Assembly: GCA_018713005.1 (NCBI GenBank)
Contig: DVFX01000011.1
Span: forward strand, 1 to 23,908
DNA from: Scatomorpha gallistercoris
GTDB taxonomy: Bacteria > Bacillota > Clostridia > Oscillospirales > Oscillospiraceae
Direction of reading: 5' to 3'
Length of the DNA stretch: 23,908 nucleotides
Shown: piece after piece, positions 6,898 to 13,901 of the stretch
Numbering within the stretch: position 1 is the first letter of the stretch
Layout: each line of letters opens with the position of its first letter
Notes under the pieces: generated by a model
Told to the model about the DNA's origin: nothing
What the model saw: the letters and a program-made list of their open reading frames with translations, nothing else
The model's database searches: none
Translations under genes and position numbers: made by a program

Positions 6898-8784
6898 TCA
6901 GCTTTTGGCTTTCCAGCCGAGCAGGAGGGAGGAGTTTATTATGACCAGCACGCTGCCGGCGTTGTGGACAAGCGCGCCTATCACCGGGCCGAGTATGCCG
7001 GGGATGGCGAGGCCGATGGCAAGGAAGTTCAGGCACATCGAAAAGGCGATATTGAGCTTTATTGTCGTCATCATGCGCTTACTCAGGCGCAGCAGATGCG
7101 GCAGCTCGGTTATATCGTCGTTCACGAGGGCTATGTCTGCGGCGTCGATAGCTATGTCGCTGCCGATGCCGCCCATGGCTATGCCGGTGTCGGCACGCTT
7201 AAGCGCGGGCGCATCGTTAATACCGTCGCCAATCATGCACACGCCGCCCTCGGCGCTGTATTCGTCTATGTACCGTATTTTGTCCTGCGGCAGGCACTCG
7301 GCGTGCACCTCGTCTATGCCGACGCCTGAAGCTATGCTCATCGCGGCGCCGGGGTGGTCGCCGGTGAGCAGGACGGGGGAGTAGCCCGCCGCCTTCACTC
7401 CGGATATAACCTCGGCGGCGTTGTCGCGCACGGTGTCGGCCAGGGCAATGAAACCCGCCGCCTTGCCGTCGAGAGCCAGGTAAATCGTCGTACAGCCCTC
7501 GTCGGTATAGCGCTTCGCGCCGGATTTGACAGCGTCCGGCAAGGAAATCCCCATGTCCGAGAGCATTTCGGCGCGCCCGGCAAGCACGCGCTTGCCGTTT
7601 ACTACCGCGCTGACGCCGCGCCCGGGCAGCATGCTGAAATCCGAGCTATCCGGGACCGCGTGACCGGCGTCGCGGCAGCACTCTACTACAGCCTTGCCGA
7701 GCGGGTGCTCACTGCGGGCCTCGGCCCCGGCGGCAAGTGAATAGAGGTCGTCGTCGTTCACGCCGTCCATACAGCTCTTCACAGCGCGCACACGCATTTC
7801 GCCGCGCGTGAGCGTGCCGGTCTTGTCGAAGCACACGCGCTTTACGCCCGCAAGGCGCTCGAGTGCGTCGCCTTCACGCACCAGGAAGCCATGCTTTGTG
7901 GCGTTGCCGATTGCTGCCATGATGGCTGTCGGAGTCGCAAGGACTAGGGCGCAGGGGCAGAATACGACGAGGATGGTCACGGCGCGGATTATTTCGCCGG
8001 TGACGGCCCAGGTGATGGCCGCAGCGCTCAGCGCTATGACAACAATCCAGGTGGCCCAGCGGTCGGCCAGACCGACTATCTTGGCCTTGCCCGCGTCGGC
8101 GCTCTGCACAAGGCGTATCATGCGCTGGATGGAGCTGTCCTCGCCCACGCGCGTGGCGCGCATGTCGAAGGAGCCGAAGCGGTTTACGGTGCCGGATGAG
8201 ACCTCGTCGCCCACGCCCTTGTCAACAGGCAGGCTCTCACCGGTCATTACCGCCTGGTCTACAGAGGTCTCGCCGGAGATTATCACGCCGTCGACGGGTA
8301 TTGTCTCACCGGGCAGGACGCGGAGCACGTCGCCGACACGCACCTCCGTGGCGGGTATAATCTCCTCGCCGCCGGAAATGCGCCGCGCGGTCTGCGGCGT
8401 GAGCTGCACAAGCCGCTCGATGCCCGCGCGTGCTTTGGCAACCGTCAAATCCTCCAGCAGCGCGCCCAGCTGCATGATGAACGCAACCTCGCCCGCGGCG
8501 AAGTCCTGGCCCGTGGCTACCGACGCGATGAGCGCCAGCGACACCAGCACGTCGGCCTTAATGTCGAACACGGTTATAAGGCCGATGGCGGCCTCGAGTA
8601 TTATCGGCACACCGCAGAGTATGATTGCAACCCAGGCCGCATCGAAGGGCAGCTCAATGACGCCGGACAGGCTAACAAGCAGCGAGACGCCGCCCAGCAC
8701 CAGAAAGACTATTTCCCGCTTTGTGCCGCCCCACTCGCAGGCGGCTTCCAGTACACCGGCAATTTTATAGCGCAGTTCTCTCAT
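6898..8784 (-). CDS. P1B-type heavy-metal-transporting ATPase
   Basis: 628-aa membrane ATPase that exports (or rarely imports) transition-metal ions using ATP. Motifs in order: TGES at 181-184 (actuator), CPC at 276-278 in membrane helix 6, the phosphorylated Asp D320 in DKTGT, HP at 360-361, and GDGIND at 519-524. There is no N-terminal CxxC metal-binding domain, which makes it short for a CopA or CadA. The last helices are unusual: N579 in helix 7 and HNAGS at 607-611 in helix 8 fit neither the copper (YN/MxxSS) nor the zinc/cadmium (DxG) pattern, so metal choice is open. The promoter-side palindrome resembles a CsoR (copper) operator. RBS GAGGTGAGG precedes the ATG. The gene is divergent from a two-component system. 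Confidence 0.9.
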   Translation of the reverse strand: MRELRYKIAGVLEAACEWGGTKREIVFLVLGGVSLLVSLSGVIELPFDAAWVAIILCGVPIILEAAIGLITVFDIKADVLVSLALIASVATGQDFAAGEVAFIMQLGALLEDLTVAKARAGIERLVQLTPQTARRISGGEEIIPATEVRVGDVLRVLPGETIPVDGVIISGETSVDQAVMTGESLPVDKGVGDEVSSGTVNRFGSFDMRATRVGEDSSIQRMIRLVQSADAGKAKIVGLADRWATWIVVIALSAAAITWAVTGEIIRAVTILVVFCPCALVLATPTAIMAAIGNATKHGFLVREGDALERLAGVKRVCFDKTGTLTRGEMRVRAVKSCMDGVNDDDLYSLAAGAEARSEHPLGKAVVECCRDAGHAVPDSSDFSMLPGRGVSAVVNGKRVLAGRAEMLSDMGISLPDAVKSGAKRYTDEGCTTIYLALDGKAAGFIALADTVRDNAAEVISGVKAAGYSPVLLTGDHPGAAMSIASGVGIDEVHAECLPQDKIRYIDEYSAEGGVCMIGDGINDAPALKRADTGIAMGGIGSDIAIDAADIALVNDDITELPHLLRLSKRMMTTIKLNIAFSMCLNFLAIGLAIPGILGPVIGALVHNAGSVLVIINSSLLLGWKAKS

Positions 8785-8797
8785 TTCCTCACCTCAC

Positions 8798-8813
8798 ATA
8801 CCTATAGGGGTAT
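8798..8813. promoter_or_regulatory. CsoR-like pseudo-palindrome downstream of the ATPase -10 box
   Basis: On the minus strand it reads ATACCCCTATAGGTAT, a 16-bp imperfect palindrome with the ATACC(CC)TA...GGTAT pattern of CsoR/RcnR-family operators. A third GGGTAT (8814-8819) adjoins. It covers the transcription start region and ends a few bases before the ribosome binding site, so binding of a repressor would block transcription until metal is bound. No csoR gene is in the window. Confidence 0.6.
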
Positions 8814-8819
8814 GGGTAT

Positions 8820-8848
8820 ATGATAGCCCGAACTAACGTCCGTGTCAA
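8820..8848 (-). promoter_or_regulatory. Sigma-A promoter of the P-type ATPase gene
   Basis: On the minus strand a perfect TTGACA (8843-8848), exact 17-bp spacer, and TATCAT (8820-8825). Start of transcription would fall near 8813, inside the CsoR-like site. Confidence 0.82.
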
Positions 8849-8878
8849 GAGGTAACTCAGGGCTTGAGCAATATCGGC

Positions 8879-8907
8879 TTGCGCGGCGTACACAAGCGGG
8901 TTATACT
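8879..8907 (+). promoter_or_regulatory. Upstream promoter candidate of the two-component operon
   Basis: TTGCGC (8879-8884), 17-bp spacer, TATACT (8902-8907). It is the more distal of two candidates before the response-regulator gene. Confidence 0.4.
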
Positions 8908-8930
8908 GGACAAAGGAACAAACGCCCATC

Positions 8931-8985
8931 TTAAAGATTTCTTAAACCCCGCGCCTCTTTTTTCTTAAAGCAGAGGCGATATAAT
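8931..8985 (+). promoter_or_regulatory. Proximal promoter with TTAAAG repeats, candidate response-regulator sites
   Basis: TTAAAG (8931-8936), TTAAAC (8942-8947) and TTAAAG (8965-8970) are direct repeats spaced 11 and 23 bp, close to helical phasing. They lie just before a perfect TATAAT (8980-8985) that lacks a proper -35. This layout is typical of activation by an OmpR/PhoB-family regulator, here probably autoregulation. CGCCTCT/AGAGGCG (8952-8958/8972-8978) is an additional inverted repeat. Confidence 0.5.
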
Positions 8986-9004
8986 ACTCCACGAGGTGAA
9001 GGTC

Positions 9005-9706
9005 ATGGCGAGAATACTCATCTGCGACGACGACCCGGACATAGTCGCGGCACTGAAAATCTATCTCACGAACGAAGACTACGAGCTCTACACCGCATCT
9101 ACGGGCCGGGAGGCTTTGGAGAGCATACGCGACAACAACATTGACCTCGTGCTGATGGACATCATGATGCCGGAGATGGACGGCATAGCCGCGACGGTTA
9201 AGCTCCGCGAGGAGTTCAACATCCCAGTCATCTTCCTGACGGCCAAGAGCGAGGTCAGCGACATGGTGCTGGGGCTGAACGTCGGAGCAGATGACTATGT
9301 GACGAAGCCCTTCGACCCCGTGGAGGTGCAGGCGCGCGTGCGCAGCCACCTGAGGCGCTACATGCGTCTCGGCGGGCAGCTCAAGCCGGAGCCGGTCAAG
9401 GACGTGCTCAGCATCGGCGGCATCGAGCTCAACGACGCGGAGAAGTCCGTGACCGTCGACGGCGAGGGCGTCTATCTGACGCCCATAGAGTACAACATCC
9501 TGCACCTGCTCATGCGCAACCCGAACCGCGTGTTCTCCTCGGGCGAGATATATGAGCGCGTATGGAACGAGAATGCGCTGGGCAACGAGAGCAGCGTCGC
9601 CGTGCATATCCGCCACCTCCGTGAGAAGATCGAAATCAACCCCAGTGAGCCCAGATATCTCAAGGTCGTCTGGGGCCAGGGCTACAAAATGGAGGCGAGG
9701 AAATGA
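9005..9706 (+). CDS. OmpR/PhoB-family response regulator
   Basis: 233-aa DNA-binding response regulator. The receiver domain (about 1-120) has the acidic pocket in ICDDDPD (D8-D10), phospho-acceptor D52 in MDIMMPEMDG and the conserved Lys in LTAKSE. A winged-helix domain occupies about 130-233, with LTPIEYNIL, the recognition helix region SSVAVHIRHLREKIE and the terminal wing WGQGYKME. It is phosphorylated by the kinase encoded next, with which it overlaps by 4 bp. Start: the ATG at 9005 sits after GAGGTGAAGG; a GTG at 8996 in frame overlaps that RBS. It is probably autoregulated through the TTAAAG repeats upstream. It resembles VanR-like regulators generally, but this subfamily is large, so no target is assigned. 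Confidence 0.9.
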   Translation: MARILICDDDPDIVAALKIYLTNEDYELYTASTGREALESIRDNNIDLVLMDIMMPEMDGIAATVKLREEFNIPVIFLTAKSEVSDMVLGLNVGADDYVTKPFDPVEVQARVRSHLRRYMRLGGQLKPEPVKDVLSIGGIELNDAEKSVTVDGEGVYLTPIEYNILHLLMRNPNRVFSSGEIYERVWNENALGNESSVAVHIRHLREKIEINPSEPRYLKVVWGQGYKMEARK

Positions 9707-11475
9707 ACGAAGAACTCGAAAAAATAGACACAACCGTGCGCGAGCCGCCAAAGAAGGCGAAAGAGCCAAAGCAAAAGGCAAAATTGACCCACCAGCTCTG
9801 GGCGAAAATACTCGCGTTTGTACTGTTGGGACTGTTCCTGGCGCTGCTTGTGGCCGGCATTGCGGAGTGTATGTTCAGCTACACTGCATACATGTATTGG
9901 GAGAACGTTACTGAGTTTATCAGAGACATCCTCATAAAAGGTCCCGGATACTCCGAATTAACTCAGGCCGAGTCACTTTATGCGCAGCAGATACTGGGGC
10001 TTGTTTACGACTGGTCCAACTGGTGGCTTCCGATGGTGCTGGTCGGAGCCGTGGGTACTTTGGCCTGCCTCGTGTTCGCGTTTGTCTCCGCCGGCCGCAG
10101 GAAGGGCAGGGAAGGGGCTTCCCTGAACGCAGTAGACCGCCTGCCGCTGGATCTGTATGCGGCCATCTGCTGGGCTGCTGTTTTCGGGCTGCTCCTTGCG
10201 GTGGTAGCTGTCGCGGACAATATGACTGACAACACCTGGCCTTTCCTTGTGACCAGGAACGGAGTGATGTTCGCCGTGACCGTGGCCATATGCGCTTATA
10301 CAGGCATCCTCATCGCCCTCGCGCCGTTCCTCTCCTTTGCCACGCGCCTCAAAGTCGGCGGCGGCATCTGGTGGCGCAACACGCTTATATGCTGGGTGTG
10401 CAGGCTCTGCTGGCGCTTTGTCAAGTGGTGCTGGAGCCTGGTCAAACGCTTCTGCGGCTGGGTGTGGTATATGACGAAAAAGATACCCATAGTCCCACGC
10501 ACGGCGATAATAATGGCCGCCATATTGTTTTTTAACTTCCTGCTCATGGTCTGGAACATGAACGTATATGGAGACGCCTTTGTCTGGTTCCTGCTCTTTA
10601 TTCTGAGCCTTGTGATATTCGTCGCCGCCTGCTTCGGTGCATGGCAGATGAAGTCGCTCAAGGCGGCAGGTGAGCGTATGGCGAAAGGCAATATCGACGA
10701 GAAGATTGACACCAAGTACATGTACTGGGAGTTCAAGAACCACGCCAAAAACCTCAACTCCATCGGTGACGGCATGGCGGCGGCGGTCGAGCAGCGAATG
10801 AAGTCCGAGCGGCTCAAGACCGAGCTCATAACGAACGTCAGCCACGACATCAAGACCCCGCTGACCAGCATAGTCAACTATGTGGACTTGCTTCAAAAGC
10901 CGCACACGCCGGAGCAGGAGGCCGAGTACCTCGAAGTCCTGGACCGCCAGAGTAAGCGCCTGAAGAAGCTCACCGAGGACTTGGTAGAGGCCAGCAAGGC
11001 CTCCACCGGCAACATGAACGTCAACATCGTGCGCACGAACACGCGCGAGATAATTGAGCAGAGCCTCGCCGAGTACGGCAGGCGGATGGAGCAGGGGAAT
11101 CTGAGCGTCATAGTGAAAATCTCTGAAGAGCCGCCCCAGGCGATGGCCGACGGCCGTCTGCTGTGGCGGGTGCTGGATAACCTCTTCAACAACGTCGTCA
11201 AATATGCCCTGCCGGGTACGAGGGTGTACATCACTTCGGAGCTCGACGGCGGCGACGCGGTTATCTCCGTAAAGAACATCTCCCGCGACCCGCTCAATAT
11301 CAGCGCCGAGGAGCTCATGGAGCGCTTCGTGCGCGGCGACGCATCCCGCCACACCGAGGGCAGCGGACTGGGCCTGAACATCGCCCAGAGCCTCGTAAAC
11401 CTCATGCGCGGCAAGTTCTCAATCAGCGTCGACGGAGACCTCTTCAAGGCCGAGATCCGTCTGCCAAAGGCGTAA
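9703..11475 (+). CDS. Multi-pass membrane sensor histidine kinase
   Basis: 590-aa sensor kinase, partner of the preceding regulator (ATGA overlap). A Lys-rich cytoplasmic N-terminus of about 30 residues is followed by about six hydrophobic segments (34-57, 108-130, 150-172, 188-211, 264-286, 291-313). There is a possible HAMP-like linker, then the phospho-acceptor H381 in NVSHDIKTPLTS, the N box with LDNLFNNVVKYA and the G boxes ending GSGLGLNIAQSL. The long, Trp/Cys-rich stretch between segments 4 and 5 (about 212-262) is amphipathic. The only sizeable extracellular part is roughly 58-107, so the signal may be sensed within or close to the membrane, as in kinases responding to cell-envelope stress. 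The signal is unknown. A strong terminator follows. Confidence 0.88.
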   Translation: MNEELEKIDTTVREPPKKAKEPKQKAKLTHQLWAKILAFVLLGLFLALLVAGIAECMFSYTAYMYWENVTEFIRDILIKGPGYSELTQAESLYAQQILGLVYDWSNWWLPMVLVGAVGTLACLVFAFVSAGRRKGREGASLNAVDRLPLDLYAAICWAAVFGLLLAVVAVADNMTDNTWPFLVTRNGVMFAVTVAICAYTGILIALAPFLSFATRLKVGGGIWWRNTLICWVCRLCWRFVKWCWSLVKRFCGWVWYMTKKIPIVPRTAIIMAAILFFNFLLMVWNMNVYGDAFVWFLLFILSLVIFVAACFGAWQMKSLKAAGERMAKGNIDEKIDTKYMYWEFKNHAKNLNSIGDGMAAAVEQRMKSERLKTELITNVSHDIKTPLTSIVNYVDLLQKPHTPEQEAEYLEVLDRQSKRLKKLTEDLVEASKASTGNMNVNIVRTNTREIIEQSLAEYGRRMEQGNLSVIVKISEEPPQAMADGRLLWRVLDNLFNNVVKYALPGTRVYITSELDGGDAVISVKNISRDPLNISAEELMERFVRGDASRHTEGSGLGLNIAQSLVNLMRGKFSISVDGDLFKAEIRLPKA

Positions 11476-11485
11476 ATAACGCGAA

Positions 11486-11517
11486 CGCTCCCCATCCGTG
11501 GATGGGGAGCGTTTTTT
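11486..11517 (+). terminator. Terminator after the histidine kinase gene
   Basis: CGCTCCCCATC (11486-11496) and GATGGGGAGCG (11501-11511) form a perfect 11-bp stem with a 4-nt loop and six T residues. It lies between convergent genes. Confidence 0.92.
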
Positions 11518-11519
11518 GT

Positions 11520-12527
11520 TTACAGCGTCACGACGGTTCCGACGCCGAGAGCTTTCGCCCGCTCGAGTATCACGGCGGCGCTCGCCAAATCCTGAAGCGC
11601 GATACCTGTGGAGTCAAACACCGTCACATCATCAAACATCAGACGCCCGGGGGCCTTGCCCAGCATGACCGCGCCTATTTCTGTGAGCCCAGTCAGGATT
11701 CCGTCCCGGTGCGGTATCTCACACTCGCCCACAGCGAAGCACTGCGCCCTGTCGTCTCCGAAGGCGCGCGCCGCGGCGAATACGGCGGAGTCTATCTCCT
11801 GCTTGCCGGAGATGTCCGCGCCGATGCAGCTCAGGTGCGTACCGGGCTGCACCCACTCTGCCTTTATCATAGGTTCTCGCGCAGGCGTGGCGGTGAGTAT
11901 GATGTCCGCTTCTCGCACGGCGGCCTCCAGGCTGTCGGTTGCGGTGAACTCAAAGCTGCGCTCCGCGCCGCTCCCGGCGAGCAGCGCCGTGACCTTTTCG
12001 CGCATGGCAGGCAGCTTTTTGACGGCCTTGGAGGGGTTGTGAGGGTTGGCCAGCACAACGGATTCAATGCCGGGCATGGCGCAGAGCGTGGCCGCGACCA
12101 GATACGGGCTCTGTGCGCCGCAGCCAACCATAAGCAGCCGCTTTGAATCCGGGCGGGCGAGATACTTTGCGCCAACGGCGGCGGCCGCGCCGGTACGCAG
12201 TCCGGTTATTCCGCCCGCGTTCATAAGGGCAAGCGGCGCGCCGCTCTCACGCGCGCAGAGCAGCAGCGTGCCGTATAGCTCCGGCAGGCCGCGCGACGGG
12301 TTCTCGCCAAACCAGCTCACGAGCTTGAGGCCGAATACGCCGTCGAGGTCGCCAGACTTGATGTCCAAGTCGGCGACGCCGGTTTCAAAGTCGTGGAAAA
12401 CCATAGGCCACACAGAACCGCTGCCGCCCTCCTTGGCCGTGTAAGCCTTCTCAACAGCCTCGAGCGCCATCTTGACAGTGAACAGCTGCTCCACCTCGGC
12501 GGCGCTTATTATCCTTATCTCAGACAT
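11520..12527 (-). CDS. Ornithine cyclodeaminase / mu-crystallin family dehydrogenase
   Basis: 335-aa NAD(P)-binding enzyme. The family pattern is clear: K68 in the substrate region (GLKLVS), the stretch LMNAGGITGLRTGAAAAVGAKYLA with R111, the Rossmann loop VGCGAQS (135-140) and the later DIILTATPARE. Members include ornithine cyclodeaminase, alanine dehydrogenase, ketimine reductase and opine-type synthases such as SbnB, so the reaction may be deamination/cyclisation of an amino acid or reductive amination of an imine; which one is not visible. The ATG directly follows the stop of the aminotransferase (TAAATG), with GGAGGG upstream, so the two proteins are made together and probably act on the same amino or keto acid. 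Confidence 0.85.
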   Translation of the reverse strand: MSEIRIISAAEVEQLFTVKMALEAVEKAYTAKEGGSGSVWPMVFHDFETGVADLDIKSGDLDGVFGLKLVSWFGENPSRGLPELYGTLLLCARESGAPLALMNAGGITGLRTGAAAAVGAKYLARPDSKRLLMVGCGAQSPYLVAATLCAMPGIESVVLANPHNPSKAVKKLPAMREKVTALLAGSGAERSFEFTATDSLEAAVREADIILTATPAREPMIKAEWVQPGTHLSCIGADISGKQEIDSAVFAAARAFGDDRAQCFAVGECEIPHRDGILTGLTEIGAVMLGKAPGRLMFDDVTVFDSTGIALQDLASAAVILERAKALGVGTVVTL

Positions 12528-13664
12528 TTATTTGCCCTCCTTTTCAAGCTTTCTTATGAATTCTCCCACGGCGGCGAGGCCGTCACGGAGCACATCTGTG
12601 TCGCTGGCATAGCCAATGCGGAAGCTCTTCGGCTCTTCGAAGCAGTCGCCGGGCGTCACGAAGGCGCCTGTTTCGCTGTAGAGGCGCTTGCAGAACTCGT
12701 AGGAGCCCAGGTCAAAGTCGTAGTGTATGAGCGCCGTGGTGCCTGCCAGGGGCCTCACCCAGCTCAAACGCGGCTGAGCCGCCATCCACCCGGCGAGTAT
12801 GTCCAGGTTTCCCCGGACGATACCTCGGCTGCGCGCGAGCACGGCGTCCTTGTGCCGCAGTGCGACGGCCGCTATGGCCTCGTCGAACACGCCGCAGCTG
12901 ATGTGGTTGTAGTCACGGTGCGAGAGCAGGCTCTTAATGAGCTCCGTGTCGTGCGTCGCTATCCAGCCCAGGCGCAGGCCCGCAAGCGAAAAGACCTTGG
13001 ACATGCTGCTAACTGATATGCCTTTTTCGTAAAGGTCAACCATGCTCTCGCTCCAAGCGTCCTCCTGCGTCAGGTGCCTGTACACCTCGTCGCAGAGTAT
13101 GTACGCCCCGGCGGCGCGGGCGATGTCCACAATCTCGCGCAGCATGCCGCCGGGTATGAGCGCGCCGGTGGGGTTGTTGGGATTGCTCAGGCAGATGAGT
13201 TTCGTACCCGGCGTGACAAGTTCCCTCAGCTCGTCGAGGTCGGGCAGGTTGCCGTTTTCCGGCTTCAGGCGCAGGAACTTAACGTTTGCCCCGTAGCCCT
13301 CGGGTATCGAATAGAGCTGCTGATAGCTGGGCACGACGCTCACAACGGTGTCGCCGGGCTCTATGAGCGAGTAAAAGACGTGATGATTAGCCCCGGCCGC
13401 TCCGTGCGTGGTTACTATCTCTTCCGGCCTGACGCCCCTGTAGAGTGTGCTGATGCCCTCTTTGAAGGCGGGCGCGCCCTCAATGTCGCCGTAGGTCAAC
13501 CGGCGGGCGGCGAAGTCCCGCCAGAACGCATCTTTATCCTCGCCGCAGATGGCGAAGAGCTCGTCCACGCTGACGGAGTCAACGCAGGTTTCGGCTATGT
13601 TGTACTTCGCGCCGGTCTCGTAGGCGTTCATCCACTCCTCAACGGCAAAAGGTTTGATTTTCAT
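12528..13664 (-). CDS. PLP-dependent class I/II aminotransferase
   Basis: 378-aa fold-type I aminotransferase. The substrate/cofactor motifs are SNPNNPTGA (160-168), D192-E-V-Y, and the PLP Lys K223 in SSMSKVFSLAGLRLGW. The N-terminus lacks a signal peptide, so it is cytoplasmic. Start: ATG at 13664 with AAAGGAG 7 nt upstream; the frame extends 10 codons further left but without a ribosome binding site. It is the first gene of a two-gene operon with an ornithine-cyclodeaminase-family enzyme. The likely theme is amino-acid catabolism or synthesis of an unusual amino acid, in which one enzyme produces the keto acid or imine that the other uses. A leader with attenuator features precedes it. Substrate not assignable. 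Confidence 0.87.
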   Translation of the reverse strand: MKIKPFAVEEWMNAYETGAKYNIAETCVDSVSVDELFAICGEDKDAFWRDFAARRLTYGDIEGAPAFKEGISTLYRGVRPEEIVTTHGAAGANHHVFYSLIEPGDTVVSVVPSYQQLYSIPEGYGANVKFLRLKPENGNLPDLDELRELVTPGTKLICLSNPNNPTGALIPGGMLREIVDIARAAGAYILCDEVYRHLTQEDAWSESMVDLYEKGISVSSMSKVFSLAGLRLGWIATHDTELIKSLLSHRDYNHISCGVFDEAIAAVALRHKDAVLARSRGIVRGNLDILAGWMAAQPRLSWVRPLAGTTALIHYDFDLGSYEFCKRLYSETGAFVTPGDCFEEPKSFRIGYASDTDVLRDGLAAVGEFIRKLEKEGK

Positions 13665-13680
13665 AGAGCATCTCCTTTCA

Positions 13681-13755
13681 AAACAAAAGGACACCCAAAG
13701 CCCGCCTTATAACATACCTGAGTATGCCGTACCTACGGCGAAGCTTTGGATGCCC
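13681..13755 (-). terminator. Attenuator-like leader hairpin of the aminotransferase operon
   Basis: On the minus strand 13743-13755 pairs with 13689-13701 over 13 bp, including two G-U pairs, and is followed directly by a U-rich tract (13681-13688). CGCC/GGCG can extend the stem, and two small hairpins (GCCGT/ACGGC and CATAC/GTATG) lie inside. A terminator placed 5' of the RBS implies regulated read-through. No T-box sequence or riboswitch family was recognised. Confidence 0.5.
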
Positions 13756-13757
13756 AT
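13707..13757 (-). CDS. Possible 16-codon leader peptide
   Basis: A short ORF (MGIQSFAVGTAYSGML) runs through the 5' arm of the leader hairpin and stops before its 3' arm. A ribosome on it would prevent the terminator stem from forming, the geometry of translation-coupled attenuation. The ribosome binding site is weak and there is no run of a single amino acid, so the ORF may be fortuitous. Confidence 0.25.
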   Translation of the reverse strand: MGIQSFAVGTAYSGML

Positions 13758-13806
13758 TGACCGCGCACCCGGTGGTGCACGAGGACTGTATATTTATTTC
13801 CCGTAA

Positions 13807-13835
13807 AGGATAACACAGCCCCGTAAAAAAATCAA
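13807..13835 (-). promoter_or_regulatory. Promoter of the aminotransferase operon
   Basis: On the minus strand TTGATT (13830-13835), 17-bp spacer, TATCCT (13807-13812). It would give a leader of about 135 nt containing the attenuator-like hairpin. It overlaps the divergent spoIVA promoter region. Confidence 0.5.
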
Positions 13836-13839
13836 GCGT

Positions 13840-13868
13840 GAATATTTTTGTCCGACGGCACATATCGT
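13840..13868 (+). promoter_or_regulatory. Sigma-E-type promoter of spoIVA
   Basis: GAATATT (13840-13846), a 14-bp spacer and CATATCGT (13861-13868) resemble the mother-cell sigma-E consensus (ATATT-like -35, CATACANT -10). It lies 33 bp before the spoIVA start, and in Bacillus subtilis spoIVA is transcribed by sigma-E. Confidence 0.6.
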
Positions 13869-13901
13869 GAAGCATGAACTCCACGGGAAAAGAGGGCGAA
13901 C

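Noticed and set aside
7808..8770. 320-aa plus-strand open frame
   Set aside because: Antisense shadow of the P-type ATPase; Ser/Thr/Pro/Arg rich with no family features.
9973..11352. 459-aa minus-strand open frame
   Set aside because: It is the antisense shadow of the histidine kinase gene, whose plus-strand motifs are clear; composition is low-complexity His/Arg/Val rich.
9005..11475. Calling the two-component system VanR/VanS of the van operon
   Set aside because: It is about 8.5 kb from vanT, divergent from a metal ATPase and separated from the van genes by many unrelated units. The kinase has about six membrane segments, unlike typical VanS with two. Regulation of van by it is not excluded but is not supported.
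13689..13755. Leader hairpin as a plus-strand element of spoIVA
   Set aside because: Both strands can form the stem, but only the minus strand has a promoter upstream and a U tract downstream; the spoIVA promoter lies beyond it.
13681..13820. T-box riboswitch before the aminotransferase
   Set aside because: No UGGNACCGCG antiterminator element and no recognisable specifier arrangement were found.
13678..13884. 68-aa minus-strand open frame upstream of the aminotransferase
   Set aside because: It runs through the predicted promoter and leader hairpins and has no ribosome binding site.
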